From NCBI GenBank assembly GCA_012064385.1, contig QRDG01001914.1, positions 682,001-746,000 on the forward strand: 64,000 nt of DNA. The letters run 5' to 3'. Positions 32,136 to 44,294 of this stretch are shown here, in pieces. Origin of the DNA: Puccinellia tenuiflora (taxonomy: Eukaryota; Streptophyta; Magnoliopsida; Poales; Poaceae). The notes under the pieces were generated by a model. It was not told the origin of the DNA. It searched no databases and saw nothing but the letters and a program-made list of their open reading frames with translations. A program made the translations under genes and the position numbers. The first letter of the stretch is position 1. Each line of letters opens with the position of its first letter.

Positions 32136-33819
32136 TGGTAGCTAACGCTGAAAAATATGTCTTCATTTCTTTCCAAATTCGCATGCGCCAAGTTTAGCAA
32201 GGAATTAAACGCCGTCGGCGCTCCTCAGGACGAGCGCGTCCTCGTGACACTTTTTGGAAGGAAAATTTTCAAAACAGACCCTAAACTTATAGACGAATCA
32301 TAAATCAAACTCCGAAAAGTTGGCTCCGAACTTTGTTGAAATACTTCTACGAGAGGGTTTTATTGAAAGTGTTCGGAAACATCAGGGTCAATACCGAACT
32401 ATTTTAAATACTGGATTTGTTCCACGCTAAAAATATATATATACCAAATCACTACTCTCACTCAAGGTTATAAAAACATCACTTAAGCGCACGCTTAAGC
32501 TCGCTTAGACGCTGAGCCGAGCAAAACGCCTAGCACTCAACTACGCTTAAACGCACAATTAGTTGCGCTTAGCGCTTTAATCCTTCAGAAAAGAGAAAAG
32601 CGAGGGCCTCCCTTTTTCTCCCGCCGAGACGACGGGCATTGACGCTTGGCTGCGGCCAAACTCTCGCGGCGATTGTCAAGGCCACATGTTCTCGGGGCGA
32701 CCGGGGGGGGGGGGGGGGGTGCATGCGGTGACCGCAGACACAACATCGACGAGTCGACAGCAAGACGGTGTCTGGATGGACTCGCGGGCGTCCAGAGCGA
32801 AGGAGCCACGTGACAATGACGGTGTTGTTCGAGACCTTGCGGGAGCGTAGCAGAGAGAGGGAGAGGACGAGGTGGCACTTCTGGGAGGTAAAGGGGCCGT
32901 GGACTCATGGTGGTCACGTGGGGCACCTTATGCACGAGAGAAGGCTACAGCGGCAGGGGGAATCACGACGGTGGACGACGGCGACGGAATGGCCAGTTCC
33001 AATCCGTGTAGTTTTTTTGCACTATCTTCTCGTTAGATGTCCGAGTTCAAAGCGTGAGGACCACGACGCTCCCGATGGTGGCCGCGACATGGCCGAAACT
33101 AGTTAAAAATGGCGGCGGCGAGTCGAAGAACAGATGGGAGAGAGATGATTTGGGCCAGAACGAAGGGGAAGGATGAGAGAAAGAAGCAGCGTACACATGT
33201 CAGTGAAGGTAGTTTGTAATCCCGACCGGGATTGTAGTATCTTCAGTGACCAAACCGTTTAGGACATGAGATAGACACGGATCAACAAGTTCAGACTACC
33301 AAATTTTTGGGAATTAAAGATTATGGTACGATTTATATTTTATTTATAATATAAGCTTAAGTTTTATTTTGGACTTTTTTTTTTCTTTTCGTATAATCAC
33401 GCCCCGTTCCCGTGGACACGTTGGTTACTTTGGTTTGGTCCCATCATCAAAGGTGAAGGTGAGGTAGTCCGCCACTTGGTGGTCGAGCGGGACGGGACAC
33501 GAACCTGGTCGCTGCCCGGCGTGAGTCGTGACCGTGCCGTGACAAGGATCGAGGCCGGTGACCCGTCAAAGTAACGTAGCTCTCGACCTCTCGTCTCTCG
33601 ATCGACCCAGTTGTAGCCTGGTAGTATCTGCGTCTCCGCCGCTAGAGACGTCAAACGGAGCGAGTGGGCTTACCTGCACGGGACAGCGATAACCGGACGC
33701 GTCGGATGAAGGTGGCGACGGAGAGTTGGAGTACAGTTCGACGGACGGACGGACCGAGAAGCGTTCTTTCTTGTGATGCCCGCCGAGAATGTGTGTGATC
33801 GTGGGGCCAGCCGGAGCGA
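32136..33819. other. Intergenic, no gene recognised; poly-G tract
   Basis: Contains a palindromic aagcgcacgcttaagc-like region at 32480-32580 that resembles one transposon terminus, but no partner end was found. A run of 17 G lies at 32703-32719. Reading frames are short and overlap on both strands. Confidence 0.45.
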
Positions 33820-34160
33820 AGCGAGGCAGACGTGTCGCGAACCGGCAACGGCCGGCGGATATATAGCTGTTACTCGAGCTACTACTGGAGATGGGAGACC
33901 GGCCGGCCAGGGCGTGGCACTCGCACTGGATGGGGATGGAGATGGACCGCCGGCATTAGCACGCGTGCCGCGTCGGGGGTCTCTGATTTAGCCAGCCAGC
34001 CGCACACAAGGTAGTACTCTGATTATTATTTTGTCCAATCAATGTATTTCGCGATCAAATTATAACGATTGTACAACGGAGTCCGACTCGACGTACGTGT
34101 TGCATATATTTTAAACTGAGCATCATTCTCGAAAGCTTGATTTGTATAAAACTGTCTGTG
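33820..34160. repeat. Duplicated promoter-like segment, copy A
   Basis: About 340 bp matching 34415-34760 in the same orientation. Shared stretches include cagacgtgtcgcgaaccggc, gggagaccggccggc, gaccgccggca and the AT-rich end cgcgatcaaatta-like sequence. Homology stops where the MITE at 34161 begins. Confidence 0.65.
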
Positions 34161-34318
34161 GGGTGTTTGGTTAGGCTTTGACTTTGTCTTTTGGCTTTGA
34201 CTTATAAGTCAAAAAAGCAGCTAAATAGGTGTTTTTAGCTTTTAACTTATGTTTTACTATGACAAAAACATCTATTTAGATGCTTTTTAGACTTATAAGC
34301 CAAAGCCTAACCAAACAT
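34161..34318. mobile_element. MITE with 20-bp inverted ends, ~158 bp
   Basis: Left GGGTGTTTGGTTAGGCTTTG and right CAAAGCCTAACCAAACAT are inverted repeats. The interior (gacttataagtcaaaa and acttataagcc) is also self-complementary. No clear target-site duplication, so the superfamily is left open; the ends resemble Harbinger- or hAT-type MITEs. Confidence 0.65.
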
Positions 34319-34329
34319 GAGCATCAAGA

Positions 34330-34412
34330 GAAAGCTCCGCCATCGTTCTCTCCTCCCACAAGCCTCCGCGTCGAGACGTTACTAGAGAGAGCGGCCCGGG
34401 TTGCGAAGCTGG
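34330..34412 (-). pseudogene. Remnant of the MLO 5' UTR and start codon
   Basis: On the minus strand this reads a near copy of the MLO leader: acgtctcgacgcggaggctt, tgggaggag and then ATGGCGGAG (MAE), matching the region around 30849-30945. Homology ends after the third codon, where unrelated sequence follows (LSLDAHVW and a stop). It is therefore a duplicated gene start without a gene body. Confidence 0.7.
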
Positions 34413-34414
34413 GA

Positions 34415-34760
34415 AACGAGACAGACGTGTCGCGAACCGGCACCGGATAGCCGTTACTCGTGCTACAACTCTCGACATCTGGCTGGAGCGGGGAGACCGG
34501 CCGGCGTGGCGCGTCGCTCGCACGGGACGGACGGACGGACCGCCGGCAGCAGGTACCGTACCACGCGCGCCGGTGTTTGGTTGCTACCAGCCGCACGCAC
34601 ACGAGGACGAGGTCGCCTGATCTAGTATGTCTTGATTATTACTTTCTCCAGCAAATATATTTTGCGGATCAAATAGCACGATCGTACAAACAAGTCCAAC
34701 TCCGACGCGTTGCACATATTTTTTTTTATCATCACGCTCTAAGGGTTTGATTTGCACTAA
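34415..34760. repeat. Duplicated promoter-like segment, copy B
   Basis: Partner of 33820-34160. It lies directly next to the MLO 5' remnant, on the side that would be upstream of it. The pair may therefore derive from an older MLO promoter. Confidence 0.6.
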
Positions 34761-35104
34761 TGATGTGGAGCGTTGCCTTGTTCATCGCTCTCAGTCCCGA
34801 TGAGTGGATTTTCTAAGAGCATCTACAACAGAAACGTTAAATAAGGCGCACGCCGAAAAAACCGTCAGTTTAGCGCGCGCGGGGCCAAAATCAGCGCTCC
34901 AGCAGACGCGCTAAAATGACGTGCGCGTTAAAAAGGGGCCACAGCGCGCGGAATTGATGCATCGCGCGCGCGGTGTATTTTGCGCTCCCGCTCCAGCGCG
35001 CTGGGTGAAGAGAAACTGAGTGCGCGAATCCAACCGCCGCCCTGAAACCTCCGGCGCGTCTGTCCTCCCCCTGCCCCCGCGCGGCCGCCAGCAAAATCCC
35101 TCCG

Positions 35105-36373
35105 ATGGACGGCGCCGCCACCCCTACATATAGCCGCGCCCCCTCGGCCGCCGCCGCCGCCGCAAACCCTAGCGCGGGGTTGGCCGGAACCGCACCGCTA
35201 TCGCGCGCGGCCTCTTCGTGGCGCCCGGTGGGAAGCCTCGGTCCGGGAAGCGGCCCGCGGCGGCGACGGCAGGCCAAAACGCCGCGGGCCAAAAGAAGGG
35301 GAAGGCGGACGGCGTTAGGCGTCCGAGGAAGGCCGCGCCTCCGACCGCGACTCCGCCTCCACCGCCACCGACCGCGACTTTGACTGCGGCTCCGCCTCCA
35401 CCGCCACCGCCGCGCCGCCCCCGCCTCCACTGCCCGAATTTGCTGCGCCGGCCGGTGCGCCCATGGTGTTTGATGAAATGCCCGAAAGGTATAAAATTTA
35501 GTTTCTTTTTGTTTCTTGTTTGTTGTTGTTAGATAAATGTTTGCACATGAGGAATAGCTTCATTTAGCTTGTTGTACACCTTGTAGTTTAAATGATGAAA
35601 CATATTTCGCAACTATGGGTGTTGGTTCCAACAATTGGTCTCACACCAATGAAGCACATGATGAATACGATAATGAGGAATATGAAGTGGATGAGGAGGG
35701 TGAGGGTGTGGTCGGTGGACCGAAAGGTAGGGCGGCCAACTACACCGTGGATGAAGATGTCTTGCTATGCAAGACTTGGTTGTACGTCTCCATGGATGCC
35801 ACCGTTGCGACGGACCAAACTAGAGATACATATTGGAAAAGGATGAAGGACCACTTTGATGCACACAACACAAGTGGACATAAACGCACCGATGGGAGGC
35901 ATGGGCGCCATGGGAAGTATGGGTGGAATGGGTGCCATGGGAGGAATGGGTGCTATGGGAGGCATGGGCGCCATGGGAGGCATTGGTGCCATGGGAGGAA
36001 TGGTGCCATGGGAGGCATGGGTGCCATGGGTGGAATGGGTGGAATGGGAGCCATGGGAGGCATGGGAGGCATTGGTGCCATGGGAGGCATGAGTTTTAGA
36101 ATGGGAGCATACGGAGGCATGGGTGGTATGGGAGGCATGGGAGGGATGAGTGCACCTCCGGTTGGCATGGGAGAAACGGGTGGACCTCCGGTTGACATGG
36201 GTGGCATTGACGGTATGGGAGACATTGGTGCCTCGGATGTGCCTCCTATGCCTACCGATGGCACCTTTGGAGATAGTGGAAACACCGTTCGAGTTTCCAA
36301 TAATGACGAGGATGCGCGTGAAGATGAAGAGGAGGAGGAAGATGAGGAGGAGGAAGAAGAAAATGAGACATGA
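35105..36373 (+). pseudogene. Harbinger-linked MYB/trihelix-like protein, decayed
   Basis: Exon 1 (ATG at 35105, MDGAATPTYSRAPSAAAAAA) is Ala/Pro-rich and shifts frame at least twice before the donor at about 35490 (VFDEMPE). Exon 2 runs from about 35605 and reads ATMGVGSNNWSHTNEAHDEY, then the DNA-binding start YTVDEDVLLCKTWLYVSMDA and TRDTYWKRMKDHFDAHNTSG. This matches the N-terminal part of the MYB/trihelix-like domain found with Harbinger elements. The rest of the domain is replaced by a repeat: the frame reads HGRHG first and then GMGGMGAMGG, and ends in an acidic tail (EEEEEDEEEEEENET). The 252-codon ORF 35615-36373 is open, but the product would lack a complete DNA-binding domain. Confidence 0.75.
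35895..36160 (+). repeat. Met/Gly-coding minisatellite
   Basis: Repeats of gccatgggaggcatggg and variants, with a 9- to 12-bp period, span about 265 bp. The main ORF crosses it in one frame giving H-G-R repeats and, after about 36000, in the frame giving M-G-G-M-G-A repeats, without a stop. Confidence 0.85.
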
Positions 36374-36742
36374 TTGTTGATGTTTCATTTGTTTGTATGA
36401 ATTATTTGTGATGAACTTGCTTGTGGTTTGATGATTTTGAACTATGTCATAAATTTGAACTATGCTATGTTAATCAAGTCATAATTTTGCATATTTTTTA
36501 TGTTTGAGATCATCCTTATTTCATTTTATCAAATTGATATGTGTTGTTCCATTTTTGGCAAGCGCCGGCTGGCTGGGCGCGCGCTGCATTTTAGCGCGCC
36601 TGGTGAAGTGCTACCGCGGCGCGCTAAATTTTCCAGCGTCTGGAAAAGCAATTCCCCTCCCGCGTGCGCTAAAACGCTATTTTGGCACGATAAACAAGTT
36701 TTAACGCCCCGCGTGATCGCGCCCCTGTTGGAGATGCTCTAA

Positions 36743-39249
36743 TGACATTGAGATTTCTATGGGATTGGAAAGCGCACTGCATGGCGTGATTTATTTTGCA
36801 ACGACCTCCATGGTTTATTTTGCAAAGATGGATATTGTTCCTCCCATAACTGCATATATTTCCTACAAATCAAATCGGATCTTGTTATAATGGATGAGTT
36901 TCCACATAAATGGGGCAAAATCTTATTGTAAAATAGGATTTTAATTTCTGCAGGAACACTCAAAAACCATATATTTCCAAATGGGCCCTTGGGGAGTTGT
37001 TTCAATGGGCTCTAAATTCAGTCTACGCTTTTTTAGTAATCATAAAAATATGATATTTGTTGGGATGATTGATTTTTTTTGTACGACATTGGTTTTTCAC
37101 TCATCCTAGTTGGTCTTTCTTGTCTCTAATAGCTAACTCATACGAAATTAAAAGCTTGGCCAAAAATTTGGGTAGATAAATATTTGTTAAAAAGTGAAAG
37201 AACATATATATTTGTTCCTAAGTGTGTTTTGGTGTTAATAAAAGTTTTTTAGAGGACTAATCGTTACTCAAGTGTACGAACAAGATTTATTCCTTAAGTA
37301 AGTACTACAAGAAAGGTGGTCGTTGAACTCATACACAAAAATAATAAAAGAAGACGGCATATTTAGTTTTCATATTTGCTTTTCTCTATCTAGGGAAGTT
37401 GTACTATAAAGATAGGTTCAATAAAATACAATGAGTGGGGGTCTTAGCCTAAATTGTATTCTATATATCTACTCAGCAATTATCTGAGAAAAAAACTAGT
37501 GAGGCACCAGGTTTGTTCTTGTTTACAATAATTTCTGGGCCAGAAGTTCTGAATCTTCTCTACGCGAGGCTCTAAGCAAGTTCAAAATCTACGCGACTCC
37601 CAGTAGTATTTCGTAGAATGATCTAGAATACTCCAAACCATCTTGTAGGTTCTAGGCCAACCCAGAGGCATTGTAACAAGCAGAAATCAAGAAGCTACTT
37701 CCCAAAAGCCCCCACGACATTGGTTCTGAGCTTTGCCATCATTGTTTGGGAAAAGAGGAGACCTAGTTGTGTTATTCCACCGAGCCAAATTTGAATCCCC
37801 TCCAAGTTCTTCATCGTTATTACTACTTTCGGGATTGAAGGGATCCCTCGATGGTTGGATTCTATCGGGAGCTTCCAAGCCTGTGGATTTGCTGTGATGA
37901 AGTTTGTATCGCCTTACTACATGGGTAGGACACCCCTATTGCATGTCCTCACTACTCTTTGGCAACATTGGTTCATTGCTCAAAGAAAATCTCCACCTAC
38001 GCTCCTAAAAATGTGTCAACACCCCCTAAACGGTAGTCGCTTTAAGGACGCACAGACACTTGTCTGGATTGATAGGGGTGGTTGCCCCATACTTAAAAGT
38101 TAATCACTCAAAATTAAATGGACAGCTCAAAATTTAGGATATTTTATAACAAACTTTAAACTAAAACTTAAATACTAATACATAACCTAAAATCTAATCT
38201 AGTTCGATGACGGGAGGGGCTCCGCGCGGCTGCAGCCAGCCTCATCGGCATGCATGCTATCTTGCGCAACGTCGCGTGCTAGCCTCCCCTACTTTGTTGT
38301 TGTGGGCGCGGCCTGGTGACCTCCTCCATCCGCAGCCGAGCAACATGCACTGGCTCGACCCCGGCTTGCAGCGCCATGGCGGCTTGGTGCTACTCGGACA
38401 TTGAATAGTGGGTGATTGCGTCCCTCGTTGTAGTGGCGATGAAAATATCCATAATGTGGCCCTCAATGGTCCTGTTAGTCTAATGATCGGGGGCTACTTC
38501 CCTGATCTTCTGTCGTACTCTCTCCCAACGCGTGATGTTGAAGGACGCCAATAGTGCAGACTTCTCTGGCGTGTAGGGTTGCTGCTCCTGCTCCTCCACC
38601 TCGTCTGAAAATGGCTTTGGCGATAACTGAGGATATGGGTAGGACGGTGGCGCCTATGCACCTGCGGCTACGTTCCTAGTGGCCCAGTTGGTGGCAAGGT
38701 GGCAAACCATTTTGGCGTGGGTGGGATGGGAGCACAACGGGAGCCAACATCACCATGAACCATTTTTATAGGGGTTTGGAGCTCGGCGAGAGTCGATGGC
38801 GGAAAACAGTGGCAAGGTTGGGAACCTACAGGTTGTTGGGAGCGACACGTCGGTATAATACCGACAACGCGTGGGGAAGTCGTAACGTCGCCATGTCGAA
38901 AAGTGCAATGCTCGCGTGAGGAACCGAGAAGGTGGTTAGGCACCACTAAAACACTGTTGAAATGTCTCTGTATCGACAACATGTTGGACCCGCCTGTTGA
39001 AGTGGTGCCAAATTGCAAGTTGAGTGACGAGAGATTATCGGAAAGCGCATCGCTGGGAAAATAAAGGATGGCGGTGGAGGCATGAGAAGGCTGAAAATCA
39101 GGTAATGGGGAGCTCCTATTTAGATATAGAATATGCAAAAATATTTCACAGTTCTTCGAATGCCAGGATTGCCAACTTATTGCAAATGGATCAGGCAGGC
39201 TCTTATAGGCCTCTTTAATTCACAAGATTTTGCCACACATACGGACTAA
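36743..39249. other. Gene-free interval, 2.5 kb
   Basis: AT-rich to 37650, then mixed sequence. The stretch 38190-39090 has higher GC and partial frames on the minus strand that look transposon-derived, but no domain, termini or duplications could be set. No supported gene. Confidence 0.45.
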
Positions 39250-40024
39250 CACTAGTGGAAACAGGGGCTTCGGTTTGGCCCTTCCGTCCCGGTTCCCTTA
39301 CGGACCGGTACCAATCGTGGCACTAGTCCCGGTCATTGGTCCCAGGGCGCCCGCCAGGACCAGTCCCGGTTCGTAGGGGACCTACCGTCCCGGTTCGTGT
39401 TACGAACCGGTGACAAAGGGATGCGGGAGGAGGCGACAGAGGTGGGACCAGCCCGGACAATGCACTGTCCCGGTTCTATTTACAGACCGGGACTAATGGA
39501 GGGACTTTAGTACCGGTCCTTGTTACGGACCAGGACTAAATATATTCTATATCATCTTCCACCCCCCGACCCGGCCGTGGCCAGGCCGTGGCCATTTTTT
39601 AGCTCCGGGTTCATCTCCATTTTCTTAACCCTTGCTCCTCCCAACCACGAGTTCGGCCCCTATTTTCTCCACCATTTGTCAAGTTTGGCGGCACCTCATC
39701 TACCCGACGGTTAGCACTCCGGTGTTCCTTTTTTAGCTCATTTTGGTGCTACTTAGCAAATTTTATTTTTCTAGTGCTAGCAAGGTGTTTGATGAAATGC
39801 CTAAGTAAGAGATTTCATTTTTTTTACATGCAATTTTAGCTCAAATTAAAGTATAATGTATTGGGTTTACAGTTGTCCGGTGACCATCTTTACCATCGTC
39901 GATCGCCCGCGCCATCCCGTCGCCGGCACCTCCTCGGTGAGTCTTGTTTTTATCCCTTTTTAACTTATTGATATACTTTAGATGCATGTATATTATCTTA
40001 CTTTTTTTATATGTATAGTGTGTC

Positions 40025-40396
40025 ATGGTTTTGATATCCGTCCCCGTCGGTCCTCGTCCGGTCTATAACGATCCGGATGTCGTTGTTGAACCGGAAATTC
40101 CAACCGACCCTATCATCGAGTTTTTTGAAAATAAAATTAATGATTTGAAAGCAAAACTGGAAAGAAGTGAAAATCTCCGTCTCCAAACCCTAGAAGAGAA
40201 GATGAAATTGGAGCTCCATATTGCCGACATCGTCGATGAGCACAAGATCAAGATGGATGCAATGCGCTTGAAGATTAGAAAATTTAGAAATTATGCCATT
40301 CATAAAGAGGCTTGGTATCATTATGGTGTTGGTTCGATAGTTACCATAGTTGTGATTTTTATCGCATTTGTTGTTGGGCTTAAATTCTTTAGATAG
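40025..40396 (+). CDS. CACTA-borne small coiled-coil, tail-anchored protein
   Basis: Intact ORF of 123 aa starting MVLISVPVGPRPVYNDPDVV; upstream exons are possible (GT donor near 39802, acceptor near 40018). Residues about 30-90 form a charged coiled coil (ENKINDLKAKLERSENLRLQ and KMKLELHIADIVDEHKIKM). A single hydrophobic segment lies near residues 100-119 (GSIVTIVVIFIAFVVGLKFF), ending two residues from the C-terminus. That layout predicts a tail-anchored membrane protein. From general knowledge, ORFs of this type accompany some Triticeae CACTA elements upstream of TNP2, but I know of no assigned function. The open frame contrasts with the broken neighbouring transposase. Confidence 0.7.
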   Translation: MVLISVPVGPRPVYNDPDVVVEPEIPTDPIIEFFENKINDLKAKLERSENLRLQTLEEKMKLELHIADIVDEHKIKMDAMRLKIRKFRNYAIHKEAWYHYGVGSIVTIVVIFIAFVVGLKFFR

Positions 40397-40561
40397 TTGT
40401 ATGTTAGTTTGAACCAATGTATGTTTGTGAGACTATATGTATTACATTTGGTTATTTGCTCTACTTTGGTTTGAATGTGATGAACTTATATATTAATTCA
40501 CTTTATCACTGTTATATATTGAAGAAATAGTGTTAATGGTTTTTTATATTTTATTTATATA

Positions 40562-43500
40562 ATGCAGATGAGTCAGATGAGTCGGCAATGGATGTACAGT
40601 GACCGACGTTATCCCGACTTTATTAATGGCATGCATTATTTTCTCCAAGTGGCTGAGAAAAACAAGCCGCCAAATGGTTTTATTTCATGTCCATGTAGTG
40701 TCTGCAAGAATACTCAGGACTACTCTACCTCACAAACCATTCACGTCCACCTGTTGAAGTCCGGTTTCATGACCGGTTATAATTGTTGGACCAAGCATGG
40801 AGAAAGAGGAGTTATAATGGAAGACAATGAGGAAGAAGAGGATAATGACAACTATCCTATGTTCACTGATCACGGTGGTACATCAATGGGGGAAGATGAA
40901 GCTGAAAAAGAGCCCATTGTTGATGAGCCCGATGACGATCTTCGTCGGGCCATTCTTGATGCGAAGATAAACTGTGTAAGTCAAAACGAGAGGTTGAAGT
41001 TGGAGAGAATGTTAGAGGATCACAACAAATTGTTGTACCTAAATTGTGAAGATGGGCAGAAAAAGCTGGGCACCACACTGGAATTGCTGCAATGGAAGGC
41101 AGAGGAAGGTACTTCTGACAAGGGATTTGAAAAATTGCTGAAAATAATAAAGAAGATACTTCCAAAAGATAACGTATTGCCCCCCAGTACGTACGAAGCA
41201 AAGAAGGTTGTCTGCCCACTAGGATTAGAGGTGCAGAAGATACATGCGTGCATCAATGACTGTATCCTCTACCGCGGCGAGGAGTACGAGAATTTGAATG
41301 CATGTCCGGTATGCGGTGCATTGAGGTATAAGATCAGGCGAGATGACCCTGGTGAAGTTGAGGACGAGGCGCGCCCCAGGAAGAGAGTTCCTGCGAAGGT
41401 GATGTGGTATGCTCCTATAATACCACGGTTGAAACGTTTGTTCCAAAACAAAGAGCATGCCAAGTTGTTGCGATGGCACAAGGAAGACCGTAAGAAAGAC
41501 GTGATGCTCAGACACCCTGCTGATGGGTCGCAGTGGAGAAAAATTGACAGAGAGTTTCCGACATTTGCAGATGACGCAAGAAACTTAAGATTTGGTCTAA
41601 GTATAGATGGCTTTAATCTCTTTGGAGAGCAGAGCTCCAGTCATAGCACCTGGCCTGTGACTCTATGCATCTATAACCTTCCTCCTTGGTTGTGCATGAA
41701 GCGGAAGTTCATTATGATGCCAGTACTCATCCAAGGCCCGAAGCAACCCGGCAACGACATTGATGTGTACCTGAGGCCATTAGTTGAAGAACTTTTACAA
41801 TTGTGGCGCGAAGAAGGTATACGTGTTTGGGATGAGCACAAACAAGATGAATTTGACCTACGAGCATTGCTGTTCGTGACCATCAATGATTGGCCAGCTC
41901 TTAGTAACATATCAGTACAGTCAAACAAGGGATACAATGCATGCACACACTGTTTAGGTGATACTGAAAGTATATATCTGGGAAACAAGAATGTGTACCT
42001 GGGGCATCGTCGGTTTCTTCCGTAAAGGCACAACGTAAGAAGGAAAGGCAAGCATTTCAAAGGTTTGCCAGATCACCGGCCAAAGCCTAGACGGCCTACT
42101 GGGATGTTATATATGATATGGTAAAGGATTTAAAAGTAATCTTTGTAAAGGGTCTTGGCGTACAATCTGTTCCAAATGATGCTGACGGACACGTGCCGAT
42201 GTGGAAGAAGAAATCTATATTCTGAGAGTTACCCTATTGGAAAATCCTACAGGTTCAGTCTGCAATCGACGTGATGCACGTGACGAAAAATCTCTGCGTG
42301 AACCTACTAAACTTCTTGGGCGTGTATGGGAAGACGAAAAATACACCGGAATCACGGCTGGACCAGCAACATATGCACGAACGAGACAACCTGAATTCAG
42401 AGAAGTATCAAGGTCCTGCCAGCTACGCTCTTACCAAAGAAGAGAAGAAGATCTTTTTTGAAGTACTAAACAGTATCAAGGTCCCGTCAGGCTTCTCGTC
42501 GAATATAAAGGGAATAATTAACATGACAGAGTTGAAGTTTCAGAACCTAAAGTCTCATGACTGCCACGTGATTATGACACAATTACTTCCGATTGCACTG
42601 AGGGGGCTCCTGCCGGAAAATGTTCGAGTACCCATTGTTAAGCTATGTGCATTCCTCAATGCAATTTCTCAGAAGGTCATCAATCCAGTAACTCTGCCGG
42701 ATTTACAGAAGGAAGTGGTCCTATGTCTTGTCAGCTTCGAGTTGGTGTTCCCACCCTCCTTCTTCAATATTATGACGCACCTCATAGTTCATCTAGTCGA
42801 AGAGATTTTCGTTCTCGGTCCCGTATTTCTACACAACATGTTCCCCTTTGAGAGGTTCATGGGAGTCCTAAAGAAGTACGTTCATAACCGTGCTAGGCCA
42901 GAAGGAAGCATATCCAAGGGCTATGGAACAGAGTAGGTCATTGAGTTTTGTGTTGATTTTATTCCTGACCTCAAGGCAATCGGGGTTCCTCAATCACGCT
43001 ATGAGGGGAGACTGCGGGGAAAAGGCACGCTGGGAAAGAAAGCAATAATATGTATGGACGGACATTCTTATAGTCAAGCACACTACACGGTTCTACATAA
43101 TTCCAGCTTGGTGGCTCCGTATATCGAGGAACATAAGAATATTCTACGTTTGAACTTCCCAGAGCAATCTAAATATTGGATTGATGAAGAACACGTGAAG
43201 AATTTCGGAGGTTGGTTGCGAACACGTCTCTTTAATGACAGCACTGTTGGAGAACAGCTATACTTGTTGGCCAATGCACCATCTTCGACTATATTGACTT
43301 ATCAAGGGTATGAGATAAATGGAAATACATTTTACACGGCCAATCAAGATAAAAAGAGCACCAACCAAAACAGTGGTATCCGCTTTGATGCAACAAACAG
43401 CAATGGGCAAAAGGACACATATTATGGTTACATAGAGGAGATATGGGAACTTGAATATGGACCATTTTTAAAGTCCCTTTGTTCAAGTGCAAATGGTTCA

Positions 43501-43874
43501 ACCTGACAGGCGGGGTACATGTAGACCCGAAGTACGGAATAACTACAGTGGATATGCAGAATCTTGGATACGACACCGAACCATTCGTCCTAGCCAGTGA
43601 AGTGGCTCAGGTTTTCTATGTGAAGGACATGTCTAGCAGACCGAAGAAAAGAAAAGATAAGCAAGCAGTGAATGCATCGTACGACGTCGAGCCAAAGCGC
43701 CACATAGTTCTTTCAGGGAAAAGAAGCATCGTGGGAGTGGAGGACAAGACAGACATGTCAGAAGATTACAATAAGTTTGATGAAATTCCCCCCTTCACAG
43801 TGAAAATTGACCCAACCATCGCGTTGAATGATGAAGATTGTCCGTGGATACGACGCGATAAGAAGAAAAAATGA
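40562..43874 (+). pseudogene. CACTA TNP2-type transposase, broken
   Basis: The N-terminal transposase-associated domain reads RQWMYSDRRYPDFINGMHYF with the zinc-like CPCSVCKN. The Transposase_21 core follows, with LSIDGFNLFGEQSSSHSTWP, PPWLCMKRKFIMM and YNACTHCLG. Next is a DUF4218-like part (LKSHDCHVIMTQLLPIALRG) and a C-terminal DUF4216-like part (YYGYIEEIWELEYG, FKCKWFN). Lesions: TAA stop at 42023-42025, a frameshift near 42100, TGA at 42223-42225 where Trp is expected, TAG at 42934-42936 where Glu is expected, and a frameshift near 43464. The gene ends at a TGA at 43872-43874. It once supplied cut-and-paste transposition but cannot now be made intact. Confidence 0.9.
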
Positions 43875-44294
43875 CAGACACGAAGAAGTGTTGAATGATG
43901 TTGATGTATTGTGGTCATTTGTAATAATGTATGAGATATTTATTTATCCTAACTTGTTCTATACATATGTGTAATAATTGGTAGAATTTTGTTTTGACTG
44001 TTAAAAAGTTGAGGGTTTTTCATTAAATATTTAAAATGTTAAATATATTTATCCTAACCTCGGATTTTATTAGTACAACGGTTTTACTCAACTCATATAT
44101 TTAAATGTTCAATATATATAACATATTCATATTTACATTTGGAAACATGTAAAGTTTATAAAATATGAACATTTGAAAACATTCATAAAATGAAGAAAAA
44201 AATACAAACGGCCGTTTTAGTCCCGGTCCGTGGCTACAACCGGGACTAAAGGCCATTTCGGGCCGCTGCGAAACTTAGCGCGCCAAAAAGCCCA

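Larger units (their letters stand above)
34817..36739. mobile_element. PIF/Harbinger-type element, 1,923 bp, with MYB-like gene
   Basis: Ends GAGCATCTACAACAG and CTGTTGGAGATGCTC are inverted repeats. TAA flanks both ends (34814-34816 and 36740-36742). Subterminal DNA is rich in gcgcgctaaa motifs. It encodes a decayed MYB-like protein (35105-36373) but no visible transposase. Confidence 0.87.

Noticed and set aside
32450..32600. Possible hAT terminus (caaggttataaaaacatc)
   Set aside because: No matching opposite end or 8-bp duplication found in the window.
37687..39218. Short ORFs as a host gene
   Set aside because: No splice-consistent series of exons and no domain; likely degraded transposon DNA.
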